From the NCBI GenBank assembly GCA_038496445.1, contig JALMLS010000466.1, positions 744,001 through 808,000 of the forward strand: a stretch of DNA of 64,000 nt, given 5' to 3'. This stretch comes from Trichosphaerium sp. ATCC 40318 (taxonomy: Eukaryota; Discosea; Flabellinia; Trichosidae). Shown piece by piece: positions 47,257-59,100 of this stretch (its first letter is position 1; each line of letters starts with the position of its first letter). Below the pieces are notes generated by a model, which searched no databases, had not been told where the DNA came from, and saw nothing but the letters and a program-made list of their open reading frames with translations. Made by a program: the position numbers and the translations under genes.

Positions 47257-49758
47257 ATGGAATTTGTTTATAAGAACTCCAGGAAATCAGGCTCGTTGAA
47301 TATAAGCAATAGGTACGCGCTGTGGCATGAATTTGACATAACATCAACGAAGAGGCATCGATAATCTACCTACAGAATTATGGAGATGGCAGTCATTGAA
47401 ATACGAAGGTGCGTATGTTTTTGAACGCTTTTTTTAATTTTCGCGCCTTGTTGTGTACCGTCCTCAAAACGTTTTAAAGGTGAAGATTGGTGGGAAATGG
47501 TACCTCTACAGCGCCTTTTAGCATCAAATAACGAGCTACGCGCTATTGAACCTTCTGATGATTGTGACGTCCCTGCATGCTTTCCAGAGATATCTCACGT
47601 TGATTTATCAGCGAACGAGATTACTACAATCGCTGAGAGTTTTTTTAACTTGCCCACGCTAAAAACGATGAATTTATCAGACAACGAAATTCAAGAGCTT
47701 CCAAGTTTACACCACTTGATTGCCTTGAAATCTCTCTCTGTTGCCAGAAATAGTTTATCTAGTATTGATAACTCTATTGGGAAGCTTGAGAATATTGTAA
47801 AACTTGACTTATCGTCGAACCATATCAAGGGTAAGTTCCTTCATCTCACCCTTTTTAGAATTTTTCGTATTTTTTTCTGACTTTAACATTAGATTTACCG
47901 CCTTCTATATGCGATTGTAAAAATCTAGTAAGTTTGGTTCTATCAACAAATAAGATACAAAAACTGCCAACAGAGTTTGGTAACCTGAAAAAATTGGTTA
48001 AGCTAGAATTAAATAAAAATCTGCTAACAACGCTTCCAGAATCATTCAATAAGCTAAACGTACATTCCAAAGATTTTTACCTTTAATATTTTAACACGTG
48101 TCGTAGAAACTACAACATTGCGAACTCGTTTCCAATAGACTAGAATCGCTGCCTGATATCAGTGGCCTTGAAGCGCTATTGGAGTTACACCTCGCATCAA
48201 ACAGGTTACACAATGTGCGCATAAGAAGAGAAAAAACCCTCAAGTAATGTAGCTGACAAATCTCTAGATAACGCCTTCTATTTCATCTCTCAAAGCGTTA
48301 CTCGTATTAAATTTATCCGATAACGGCTTAAGAGATGTACCAGATGAGATTGCACAACTAGAATCGCTGAAAAATCTTAATTTGGGGTAAGCCACATTCT
48401 TTACTTTACTGTTGGTTCTCTTTGCTTATTCTTATCTAGAAACAACTTACTAAACCAAATTCCACCACGCATTGGTCTCTTAGATTCTCTACGACAAATA
48501 AACCTCAATGGCAACCCATGGAGAGGTATGAAACGTGCAATCGTTTCAAAGGTAATTTTTTTACTTTTTTGCATGGAAGACTTACCTTTTCTTTAAAAGA
48601 GTGTAGAAGAGATTAAGGCGTATCTTAAAAATCGTATTCCAGTGGATGGTAAATGATTTCTTTGATTTTAAACCATCTAAACCACGTAGAATTACCAGAG
48701 ACAGAGGACAATGTTGATCTTGGTTTATACCAAGTGTCTCAAGGAGAATTGAACTTGGAGCGAAAGAATCTTGAGTCCCTCGTTTTCCCTGAAGGTATAT
48801 TATATCCCTATGCATGTTAACAAGTTGTATGACTTATATTCATGTTTTAGGTATACTTGAGGACGTAAAGACTTTAAAGTTAGGTCATAACAAATTCAAG
48901 ACCATCCCTACAAATATTGGGAAAATGAAAAATCTAAACACGTTTCACGTGATTAACAACAAGGTATCAAAGTTTATTTTTTTACTATTCCTGTTTTAGA
49001 ATTGAATTAACTTCTTGTTGTAGACGCTCTCTGGTATACCTGATGAAATGTCTAACTGCACTGCAATTAAAAGTTTGACCATACAAAACTGTAGACTTGG
49101 GTCAATGCCGAACGCTATTTATAGTCTTGTTAATGTTACTGTACTTAATCTAGAAGGTACCTCAACTTTTTGTGGATATGTTCATGCTTTGGCTCATACT
49201 TCTCTTTTAAGGAAACGGCATGCCTTCTATTTCAGCGGATATTGCAAACTTGTCTTGTTTGGAGGAACTTAACTTGAACTATAATCGTTTAGCAGAAATT
49301 CCTGAGGTAAAAAAACCTGTTTGACTTTATGTTTTTAACTGATTTTCTAGGGTATTATCTCTCTTGAAAAGCTTCATACGTTGAAGATATCAAGTAATTC
49401 AATCAAAGAACTACCTCTAGCAGTAAGAAAAATGACGTGTGAGTGAACAAGGATCCATACTTTTTTTATTTACTCATTTTTTTCAAACTAGCATTAAGGA
49501 CTTTGGATATTAGCTGCAACATCTTGACAGATGTAGAACCAGAGATTGGTCTTATGACCCATTTAACAACATTAAATATTCAAGGTATAAAAGATTCTTG
49601 TTGCTTTTTGAAGCAAGCTTGTCGAAACGTCCAACTTTTTTTCTTGTAACTCTCTTACTTTCAAAATAGGGAACAGAATTCGTCAAATCCGACAATCTAT
49701 TATAACTGGTACAACTGAGAGATTATTGGAGTACTTACGCTATAGAATACCTGAATAA
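47257..49758 (+). CDS. LRRC40: LRRC40-like leucine-rich repeat protein
   Basis: About twelve exons from ATG 47257. The start NSRKSGSLNISN matches the ARKSGQLNLS block of LRRC40, followed by LPTELWRW and GEDWWEMVPLQRLLASNNEL (the family's RWWEQ...L..SNN). Some 18 LRRs with L..L..L.LS.N.I..LP consensus run to the end. The internal break RAIVSKSVEEIKAYLKNRIP parallels the mid-protein LRRC40 motif, and the terminus TGTTERLLEYLRYRIPE matches the family C-terminus. A cytosolic or nuclear scaffold of unknown precise role. The intron at ~48060-48105 has CACGTG. It converges with the F-box/LRR gene 250 bp away. Confidence 0.9.
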
Positions 49759-50008
49759 GGAACGAAATCAAAATAAGTTGTAAGAATAGAATAGTATGTT
49801 TTTAAAAACGTGCAAAGCGGTTTATTTATACTTTTTTTGTGTCAGTGTTCGATTACACTAGTTTTAATGGATACTTTGTAATGGTGATAACCAGATAAAA
49901 CTATGTCATGCGCTGAGGTAAAGAAATCGTGTGTATAGCCATTCTGATTGTTTTTTGTTGCAGTCCAAGTCGCAAAGGTTACAATCTTTGTTGTACTAAG
50001 TTTTAATT

Positions 50009-51055
50009 TTATACATCCCATTCTGCTTTTGGGAAACTGGTTGATATAATCTCTGCACCAAGTTTTACCAACGATTTTATACCTTGTAATGTTACTACTG
50101 TTTGTACAACTTCAATATGATGAACTCCTTTAAGAGATAAAACACCATCATCTGTAACATTAGTATAATTAAGTGTTATTTTATGAACACCAACAAGCGC
50201 CTTAACACCTTTATCTGTAACATCAGTACAATCAAGCCCAATAGTATGTACTCCTGCTAGTGGTATTATATCATCGTCTGATGCCCTTGTAAAATCAAGT
50301 ATTATGTCATGAACACCAGCAAGATTTGAAATACCTAGCATTTTCAAGTTCATTCCACAGTGTCTTAAGTTTATAGAATAAACACCTTTAAGGTGTTTTA
50401 ATCCTTCTCCTGTTATTCCATTACAAGCGTTAAGATTTATGGAGTGAACGCCCGAGAGTGATGAAAGAGCGGCATCAGTAACAGATGTATAGCTAAGATC
50501 GATCGAGTGCACATTTGTCAACGACTGTACATCTTCGTTTGTAATATTTGTTGATGTTGCGTTTATGCATCTAACACTTTTAAGATGTTTAAATCCTTCA
50601 CCTGTAATGGCACTACAAACTCCAATATCTATTTCGTTAACGTGTTTAAAGTGAACTAGATGCTCGTCTTTTACCCATTGACACTTTGCAAGGCGTATAG
50701 AGTAGATACCAGATAGACGGTGAAGATTCTTTCCTGTCAATTTGTTCTGTTCTCTTAAATCTAATCCCATAGCATCCTTCAGTAATTCCAAGTGTTTGTC
50801 TTTGATCGTACATTGTTTAAAGGTAATATAAGCGATTTTAACGAGATTTGGTGCTGTTTTAACAAGTTTTTTAATGTCGGTTAACTTACGGATACACACG
50901 ACGCGTTTTTTGACATATTTAAGGTACTTGATGGCTGTATCTCGAAAAAACTTGGACACCTGCACTACTGAGTTTAATGGACAAGTGAGGCATTCGAAAA
51001 TCATCACAACTACTTCCATAGGCATTTGGCTAAAAAAAGGCGTGTCTCCGTTCAT
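50009..51055 (-). CDS. Second intronless F-box/LRR protein with 'GVHTI' repeats
   Basis: Single-exon frame of 348 residues. The F-box is N-terminal (FFSQMPMEVVVMIFECL, VQVSKFFRDTAIKYLK). LRR units follow: LTNVHSIDLSYTSVTD, LSGVHSINLNACNGIT, LAGVHTIGLDCTDVTD and others, about ten in total. It shares the repeat family with the gene at 32344-33468 but the F-box halves differ, so it is a diverged paralogue. Lacks introns, unlike all flanking genes. Probable SCF substrate receptor. Confidence 0.85.
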   Translation of the reverse strand: MNGDTPFFSQMPMEVVVMIFECLTCPLNSVVQVSKFFRDTAIKYLKYVKKRVVCIRKLTDIKKLVKTAPNLVKIAYITFKQCTIKDKHLELLKDAMGLDLREQNKLTGKNLHRLSGIYSIRLAKCQWVKDEHLVHFKHVNEIDIGVCSAITGEGFKHLKSVRCINATSTNITNEDVQSLTNVHSIDLSYTSVTDAALSSLSGVHSINLNACNGITGEGLKHLKGVYSINLRHCGMNLKMLGISNLAGVHDIILDFTRASDDDIIPLAGVHTIGLDCTDVTDKGVKALVGVHKITLNYTNVTDDGVLSLKGVHHIEVVQTVVTLQGIKSLVKLGAEIISTSFPKAEWDV

Positions 51056-53157
51056 TTTGTGGGTTGAATAAACGACTTTTGGCTTAATGGTATTTCAATG
51101 TGTCACAAAGAGATAATCTGCTTTAGGCGTACAAGCATTACCTTTGGCATAAACAAACGCTTCCATTGTAAGGTGTCACACTGTAAGAAATGTACATTGT
51201 GAAACCAGTTCGGGAAAAAACGCGAGTTTTCGTTTTACAACTAAAATAAAATGGGAAAAATGTCATTATTTCGTCACGTTGGAAGAATTTAGTTTTTTGT
51301 TGTTTGTCACAAAGCATACAGAAAATGGAAGGTACATAGCACGAAAGCCATCACCCTATTCAAACTAGGTACATATTTGCGAGTACAGAACGCTATCGTG
51401 ACCAATGCAGGAGACCTGCGAGGTAGAAGTATTACAAAATGGCGCTACGATGTAATAAGAAAAAATACTTGTGGCGCATAGCACCGACTAACTTGTAACT
51501 AATGCAAGAAGGCACACTTGGTACCATCGTAAATACCCGGACATTTCCGGCTTTTAAAAAGTCTGTCGTACAACTGCAGACTAAAAACAATTCTTGAAGT
51601 TTCGTACGGACAATCTTAGTTGTTCCTAGTTTGACTTTGTACTAAGGACGGCGTAGCAACAACACAGAATAGCTACTTTATAGCGAGGCCGTGAAAGCTG
51701 TGAGTAACCTCAAGCTGTATAACTACCTACTTGGACTGAGTCACAGCCGCTAAACTATGTTGGAACAATCAAAAATTAAATAAGGTAGTATGAATACTCA
51801 CATTAGTGCTGCAAGTGACCTGAAGCATTCACTACGTGCGTTATACCATAGTTTTGATGTTTGGCAATGAAAACATGTCAGCCTGTACCAACATAGCCCA
51901 ATCTACATTGTAACAAGAAAAACACTGATTTATGTTCTAGGACGCTCTTGAATAGACATGTTAACGAAGCGGTTTCAGCTTGTAACGACTTATTGGTGTG
52001 TAAACGGTTTAGACCCAAAGCGAAGCCGATAACAACATGAGAAAGCACGTAATACAACGTTACAAAACGGTGATGAGCGCAGCTTATAATAGCATACGCT
52101 GAAAAAGTGCTCAAAAATTATTCCAAGCGCATTATTGTTGCACCAATTGCGAGGAAGAAAACCAGCAAAGAAATTATGATTTCGGAAAGTTTGCGTAATG
52201 CACGTGTGAACAAAACGGCAATACAGCACCGTTTAGGCAAGTACCCTTTTTTTTACCTTAAACTTCACGCTGTTACAACACGTTCAATATTTCAGCCTTG
52301 TTAATATGTGAACTTTAGTGATGTCAATGACGTGCTTTCAGCCGAGATTTAGGCATCCTAAAACCTCAGACTTTTCGATATCCAACCATCGTAGCACTAC
52401 GACAGAGCCGAGATAATCTCACTCAGAGTTTTATAACCTGTTTACGAAGAGTTGAAACGGAAAACGTTCTGTTTTAGCTTGATCAACACTAGTTCGCTCG
52501 AAAGGCTTCGAATGGATTACGGATGTACTAGTAGTGCACGTAGGCGCTGCTAGAGCTCACATAAGATACGAGAGTACGTTGCAATAGTTTATTATCCGCT
52601 GGGTGGCCTCGGCTCCATTCGCTGAGGTTGTACCCTCGCGTTGTCTTTATTCTCCCTCTACGACCGTTTTTTCCTTTCCTCTGATGGTGTCATACATTAG
52701 AAAATCCTGTAGTCGCGTCAATATTCGCTCTTGATCAGCTACAGGCCCGTTAGTGTCATGTTCTTTAAAACAGTTTTTTTTTTGGCTAAAAGCATCTTGT
52801 TGTACCTTCTTTTGCTTGCAATAAAATAAGCTGTTTACTGACGATATTATTAGGCTCGATTCAATACATTTGCAGAGACGTTTCCACAAAAAAAGCGCAT
52901 CTTTACACGGCAAACATATTGACTTAGCTCAAATAAAACTTTCATCTTCGCTTTACAAAGCCTACAAACAATTGAATCAAACGCATTCTTAGTTGTTCGC
53001 AACAATCGATTGATAGCACAAGGCAACTTGTTTATCCTCAGTATTTCAACCGGCTAGATACACGAGAAGTTGTACGTAGTTCAGTCATCAAGGAAGACAT
53101 TTTAGGTTTTTTTTTTCTTTTATTTTTCTTTCAAATCTACAATTTCTTTTACACATC
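51056..53157. other. Long intergenic region
   Basis: About 2.1 kb, the largest gap in the window. An 88-codon minus frame (52647-52913; MPCKDALFLWKRLCK..., ending LMYDTIRGKEKTVVEGE) is the only coding-like segment and is not supported by motif. CACGTG at 52201. It presumably includes the promoter of the F-box/LRR gene at its left end. No RNA gene recognised. Confidence 0.4.
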
Positions 53158-56100
53158 TCAACGTGATAATGGGTACTCGTTTGAGGCTTCGATATCCTTA
53201 AGGATTTCCTTGAATGAAGGTCTCTTATCGTAAGACTGCCAAGACATTTTTGCAATCTTTGAGAGTATTGGGCTCACATCACGGGTCTACGAACAAGAGT
53301 GAGTTAAGTTCAAAAGTGTGAGGGTTTTTTTGATTTACCATTGGGAATGTTGGTCGTAGTGTGTCGTCTATTATAGCTGATTGTATCGCTCTCCTATTCC
53401 ATTCTTTCCGCATGGCTATGTTTTCTTCTTTATGAATGACATAGCCTGCTCGTTCGAGGTTCTCGATTTTCTGTTAAAGAAAAGAAAGGTTAAAAGTGAA
53501 GGCAGACTTGTAATGTTTTGTACTTGACCACAGTTAACAAGTGACATTGACGACACTGTATGAAATCTCTTATCGTCAAAGTACTCGTCAAATGGAAGTT
53601 TACTTGTCTCCAATTCATAGAGCACACAGCCAAACATGTATACATCGCTAGCAGTATTGTACGACTTTGAGTTTGGATCCAGAATTTCTACACAAAAAAG
53701 TCAAAATCAAAAGGAAAGGTTTTCTGATTTAAAAAAACGTACCTGGGGGTAGCCACTGCCAAGTGTTTAGGCGCTCTCTCATCTCTCCTGCTACAAACCG
53801 GGCAAGTCCAAAATCTGGAAAATGCGGTCAGTTACAGTTTTGAATAAAATTGATTAATATTTGCACTCTTGCGCAATCTTTTGCCCTTGTTATCAACAAA
53901 GGGTATTACTTGTAATTCAAGTTTTTTAGACGTACCACCGAGTTTAGCGATTGGATCATGGTCGCGAGGTCGATCAAGACGCCGAATAAACACGTTCGGA
54001 CTTAAACAAAGAGCGTTAATATAAACTTTTTCGATTATTTAAGAAAGTCGTACCTCCTCAAGTCTCTGTGCATGATTACTGGTGTATGACAGTGCAAGTA
54101 ATGCATGGCTTGTCCAATGTCATAAGCTATACGAACACGCATTTCGGGTGTTAGACTTCGCTCATCGTCGTGTAAGATCATATTCAATGACTTGTGTTTA
54201 ACAAGTTCCATAACCTATTTTTTCTGTTTTAGCAGACAATCTTGAAGGTAAACTTCTGTTATTCTTAACATACCATGCCGATGCGTGGTGATAAGCAGAT
54301 ACCATATAGCTTAACTAGATTTGGATGATCAAGTTGGGATTGAAGGTATGCCTTATGGAATGTCAGCACGTGTTGATTTAAAATAAAACACAAAGCGTGC
54401 CTCGTGATGGAATTCTCGCCACATGGCAACATTCCCTGCTATGTTTTTTATAGTTTTTACAGCAACATGACGTCCATCGTCCTTTGAAAAAGATTCCCAC
54501 ACATCACCATATCCACCTTCGCCGAGTTTTGCTACTTTTTCGATATTTTGTATAGTAGGTACATTCTAAAAAAACAGTGAGTCTTTTTTTGAATTGATTC
54601 TGCTGTACCTTTAAGATAATATCTGGCGCTAGCTCTACAAGAGGTACAGTAGCGCTTCCGTAATTACATTTCAATGAACTATCACTTGACATGAAGCTCT
54701 CAACAATGTCATTGTATAAATAAGTTGACCGTTTTGCAACTATGTGAAAAAAATTTAGGATGAAACAAAGCACTCTATGAACGAAACAAGGTTTTTCGTA
54801 CATCTATTTCCAAGGCAATGACCACAAATGACCTTCTCTGTTACATCCTCAGGATTCTAGCCAAGTATCAGAATGAAGAAACAACCTTATATTACTACGA
54901 TACCTTCTGGTAGTACAGTTGAACAACAGCATCAATAGTTGCTGTTAATCTTGCAAGCAATTGTGCTTGCTCTTCTTCAGACTGTGTCGCTGTATTTAAG
55001 TACAATCTAACAACATTCTTTTGTGTATCTTTATCGTATTCAAGCTCGATTATACCACGCTTAATGTACACGTTAGTTGTTTTAAAAATAGATTTATGAT
55101 GAAAAGTGTAACTAGTACGTACACTTTCAGCAAAGACAAAGGCGATGCCTTTTATCCATATACTTTGAGGGCGTAATTTAGGTAACATCATTGTTCTTAC
55201 TAGAAGTCTTGGGAAGAATGCATAGTTTAGCCATTTAGGAAACTCGTACTGACGTCCGAATATATGGCAATTAACCTACAAAATAAAATTTTGTCAATGT
55301 CGAAACAAATGGTGTGCCTTGTTCACAAACGAAAAGAGAAATTGTTGATTACCTCTCGTGGCTTTATAACTTCTCTTCTGAATGTTGTATATGCTTGTTG
55401 TGGGGTATCTGGAAGTAGTGAGGGTACAATAGCAACAGGTACTTTATCTTCATCATATACACCTTCAAGAGCATCCTCCTCCTGAGGCTCAACACGGAAT
55501 GTAATCTCAAAACGACAAAGTATATCCAAGAACAAGTTTAAGTACTCTTCTTTTTGAGCCTAAATTTTTCAAAAATCACGTGAGTTTGCGTACACGAGTA
55601 GCGTGAAAATAATTTTGAACGTTTTTGCTTTTATGACTTACCAGTTGACTTATTTTAAACATTGACTGTAAGTCATGGCTGTATATATAACCGTTCCTTC
55701 TTCGTTTTACAGATAAGTTCTTTTGTGTTATAATAACTGAAAAGACTTGACTCAAGAATTCAGGATTAAGGTAGACGTGATTCTTTAGTCCTTGTGAGTC
55801 TTTCCAATAAAGTAGAAATCCCATGTCATGTAGAACTTCCAGTGATTTCATCTTGAGGATATATATGAGTAAAGAAGGAACCAAAGGTTTACCGTACCAG
55901 ATCAGAATTATCAAGAACAAGACCAGAAGCAAACTACAGAAAGAACAAAATTAGAAAAATCACCACAAAAAAACTTTCACAAACATCACGTACCTCTTTG
56001 TGAAAGTTTTGAAGAGTTACAATTGGCTTTGATTCACGACCTTCTACTACTCTCGCTATGAGTTCTAGATATCTCTTTGGTACTTTGTGTCCTACAAGTT

Positions 56101-59100
56101 GCCTCTTCTTTGCAACAGAAACGATAGTATCTCGAAGTTTTTTGATCTTTTCAAGTTGTTTTATCTTTGCTTGTTTACGCTTTCTCTCAACATTAGAGAT
56201 ACAGAAAATCTCCTTTTCGCAGTTGTATAATGTCATTAAATTATTCAATTTACCCATAATGTGATCATGGAACGCTTTATTTTGACTGAACTTAGTCGCA
56301 TTGCAATGCGTGCCTAAAAAAAAAAGTAACTGTTAAAAAAAAATCACTTGAACTTAAACAGTTACTTACCAATGATGATTATAGGCGCAAATTTGAAACT
56401 ACTTCTAATAACACGTATCCAATAATGTGCGTCTTCTATAGTCTTCTCATCAGCAAGGTTCGCCACAACCAAGTAAAGTGCTCTACAAGACAAGTAAGAA
56501 AAAAAACCCATGTGTTTTCCATGAACACGTGGAAAGTGGTTTTGTCAAAAAACTGGTATGATAAAAATCCTAAGAAATCAAAGATGTACCTTTCTGATAG
56601 AAACAAGTTGTGTGTTCCTCTGTATAAGTTCTGTCCGGCAAAGTCATATGAATGTACAGTAACATCTTCAAAATCGAATTGTTGTATATCAATACCATCT
56701 GTAAGTACGCTGTGCTTTGCATTTGTACGTGTCTCGGGTGTTCCTCTCTTAAGAAATCTAGAAAGACTTGTTTTTCCGACATTTTCATGGCCAACAATCA
56801 TTAATTTAAATTCTGTACAAACAACTTCTTCTGTGCCTTTTCCAAGTTTCTAAATACTCGTTAATAAAACTTTGTTTATCGTTACATATACAAGGATACT
56901 CTTATACCACCATAACAATAACATAAAGAGTTGTACGCGTGTGTAAAGTCAGGTGAGCAAAGAGAGATTCTATGAAAAAAAGACGAGAAAAAAGTCATTG
57001 AAGTGCTTCGTACCTCCAAGTATTTCATGAACTTAGAGTGAGACTTAATGAGCTCTTGCATAACAACATTGAGAGGATTTCCTGATAACCATAAGGTAGT
57101 CAGACATGGCATTTCGGATAATTGATAAGGAACATCAATAATTGAATTATCTCTAAAGTCCATATTCATTAGTCCTTTACACTCAGCTATCTTTGGAGAT
57201 ATTGACATAATATCATTATCACGGCATATTAGTGTCTTAAGAGACTTGAGAACTGAAACTTCATCTGGAATTGAAGTAACACGATTCCTTGAAATATCCA
57301 AGAAAGTCAACTCTATTTCAGGCAAAAACTTCGATTAGCACTAATACAAGCGGGTTTTTGATTTGCGTACTTGATAGAACGTTTAATCCTGGGAAAGCAT
57401 GAAGTTTATTACAACGAAGTGAAAGCTTTTGTAAGTTGCATAAACATCCTTCAACAATGTGGACAACTCGAATCTAAAAATAAATCAATTAAAAAAAATC
57501 AAGTGCTCGAGCTGGGGAGTTGTCATCAACGGTTTTTTAAAGTACGCACGGCGTTGAAACTTAAGTCAAGAGATGTGATACCACCAAAGTAAACGAAATC
57601 TGAAGGTACAGTTGATAACATGTTACCTCTCAAATCAAGTGTTTTAAGAGATGTACACAAGTGCGATGTGTCTACTAATCTATGTGGTATTAGCCTATTT
57701 ATCCTATGGCCTATGATTCCAAGTTTTGCCAATTGTTTGCTTTCGAATACTGTGGAAGGAATAGAATCGAAAAAACGTGTGGTATTTGTGCCATCATGCC
57801 ACATATCAAGTTCCTACAAAAAAAAAAAATGAACAAAAAAATAAGTTGTCTTTTTTCATTGTTTCACACCTTGAGCTTAGGTGGTATCATTAATTGTGCG
57901 CTTTGCTTTATATTACGATTCATCAAAGTGGTTCTTAGTTGTGCAAAATGTGATGGCGAAGTAAGCTCGCTTGATACTAAAAGAACGGTAGTATAATCAC
58001 GACCAAAAATATTGGTTAAACAAAACAATACCTGCAATTTGTCTTAGACCAACTCCCTTGTTTACACAGGTTATCAAGTATTTAAAGTCCTTTGGTGGAA
58101 TGGATCTATTCATTGCGATAGATACGTTCTCAAGATCCAAGTAATTGATACCGCTATAATTCAGAAAATCAACTAAAAACCGGTGAATGATGATTTCTTG
58201 CCTGTTTGATGCTAAACCATTTGCAAGCTCTTTAAAGCCTTCTTCAGAAATGTTACAGTTCTTCATTATGAGTCTTCTCAATGACTTGAAACCTCCTCTA
58301 CGAATAGCTATACCAAGAGCAGATATACCAGCACCTAGATTATTACCACCTAATTCTAATACCCGTATATTCTTTCCTTTTAAGATAGGTATCAGATCCA
58401 AAAATTCTGTTTCACAAAACCCGTTAGTTATCACGTGTCACATGTTTTTTGTCTCTTTTCAAGGTATTTACCTTTAGACCACATGTAACCAACGCCTGGT
58501 GTAAATTTCTTTGGTAGGGATACCCAAGAAATGCAGTTATTCTCTTTAAATGCTTCTATAATTCTAGTATACATTGGTGCTTGTTTTGTTGTTTGCCATA
58601 GCCAAAAGTTTGGTTGTTGCGTTTGTAATGTGCGTAATAGTTCCTCAGAAAGAAGTGGAAGACATGGGTATTGATGTGTATGCATTAAACCGTTTTCAAA
58701 AACGCCATCACTAATGACAATGCCAACGCCACTTTTTTAATTCAAAAAAGTTAGTCAAACACAATCACAAATAGTTGTTGATATTATTACCTAATATCCC
58801 GAATTTCTATTGGAAAGTGTAATAAGGCCGTAGGGAACTTCTGAGAAGCAGCAAAGAAAGACATTTTGTGACCAAAGCGTAATATGAAGCTACCCTCTGG
58901 TGCGCCATTCATGAATATTGCCGATTCCTTTCTGTCTATTGGTCCTGTAATACTTTTAGTATGTTTGGTACCAAGTTGTTCAACTATAAATCATAGGCAG
59001 GCGATATGTACCATAGAAAATTGGATGGCGCATTAGAGAGAAAGAAAGAGGATGAACGAATACTTCGTTAAAATGTTGAACGAGTGTTTCGATATAAACA

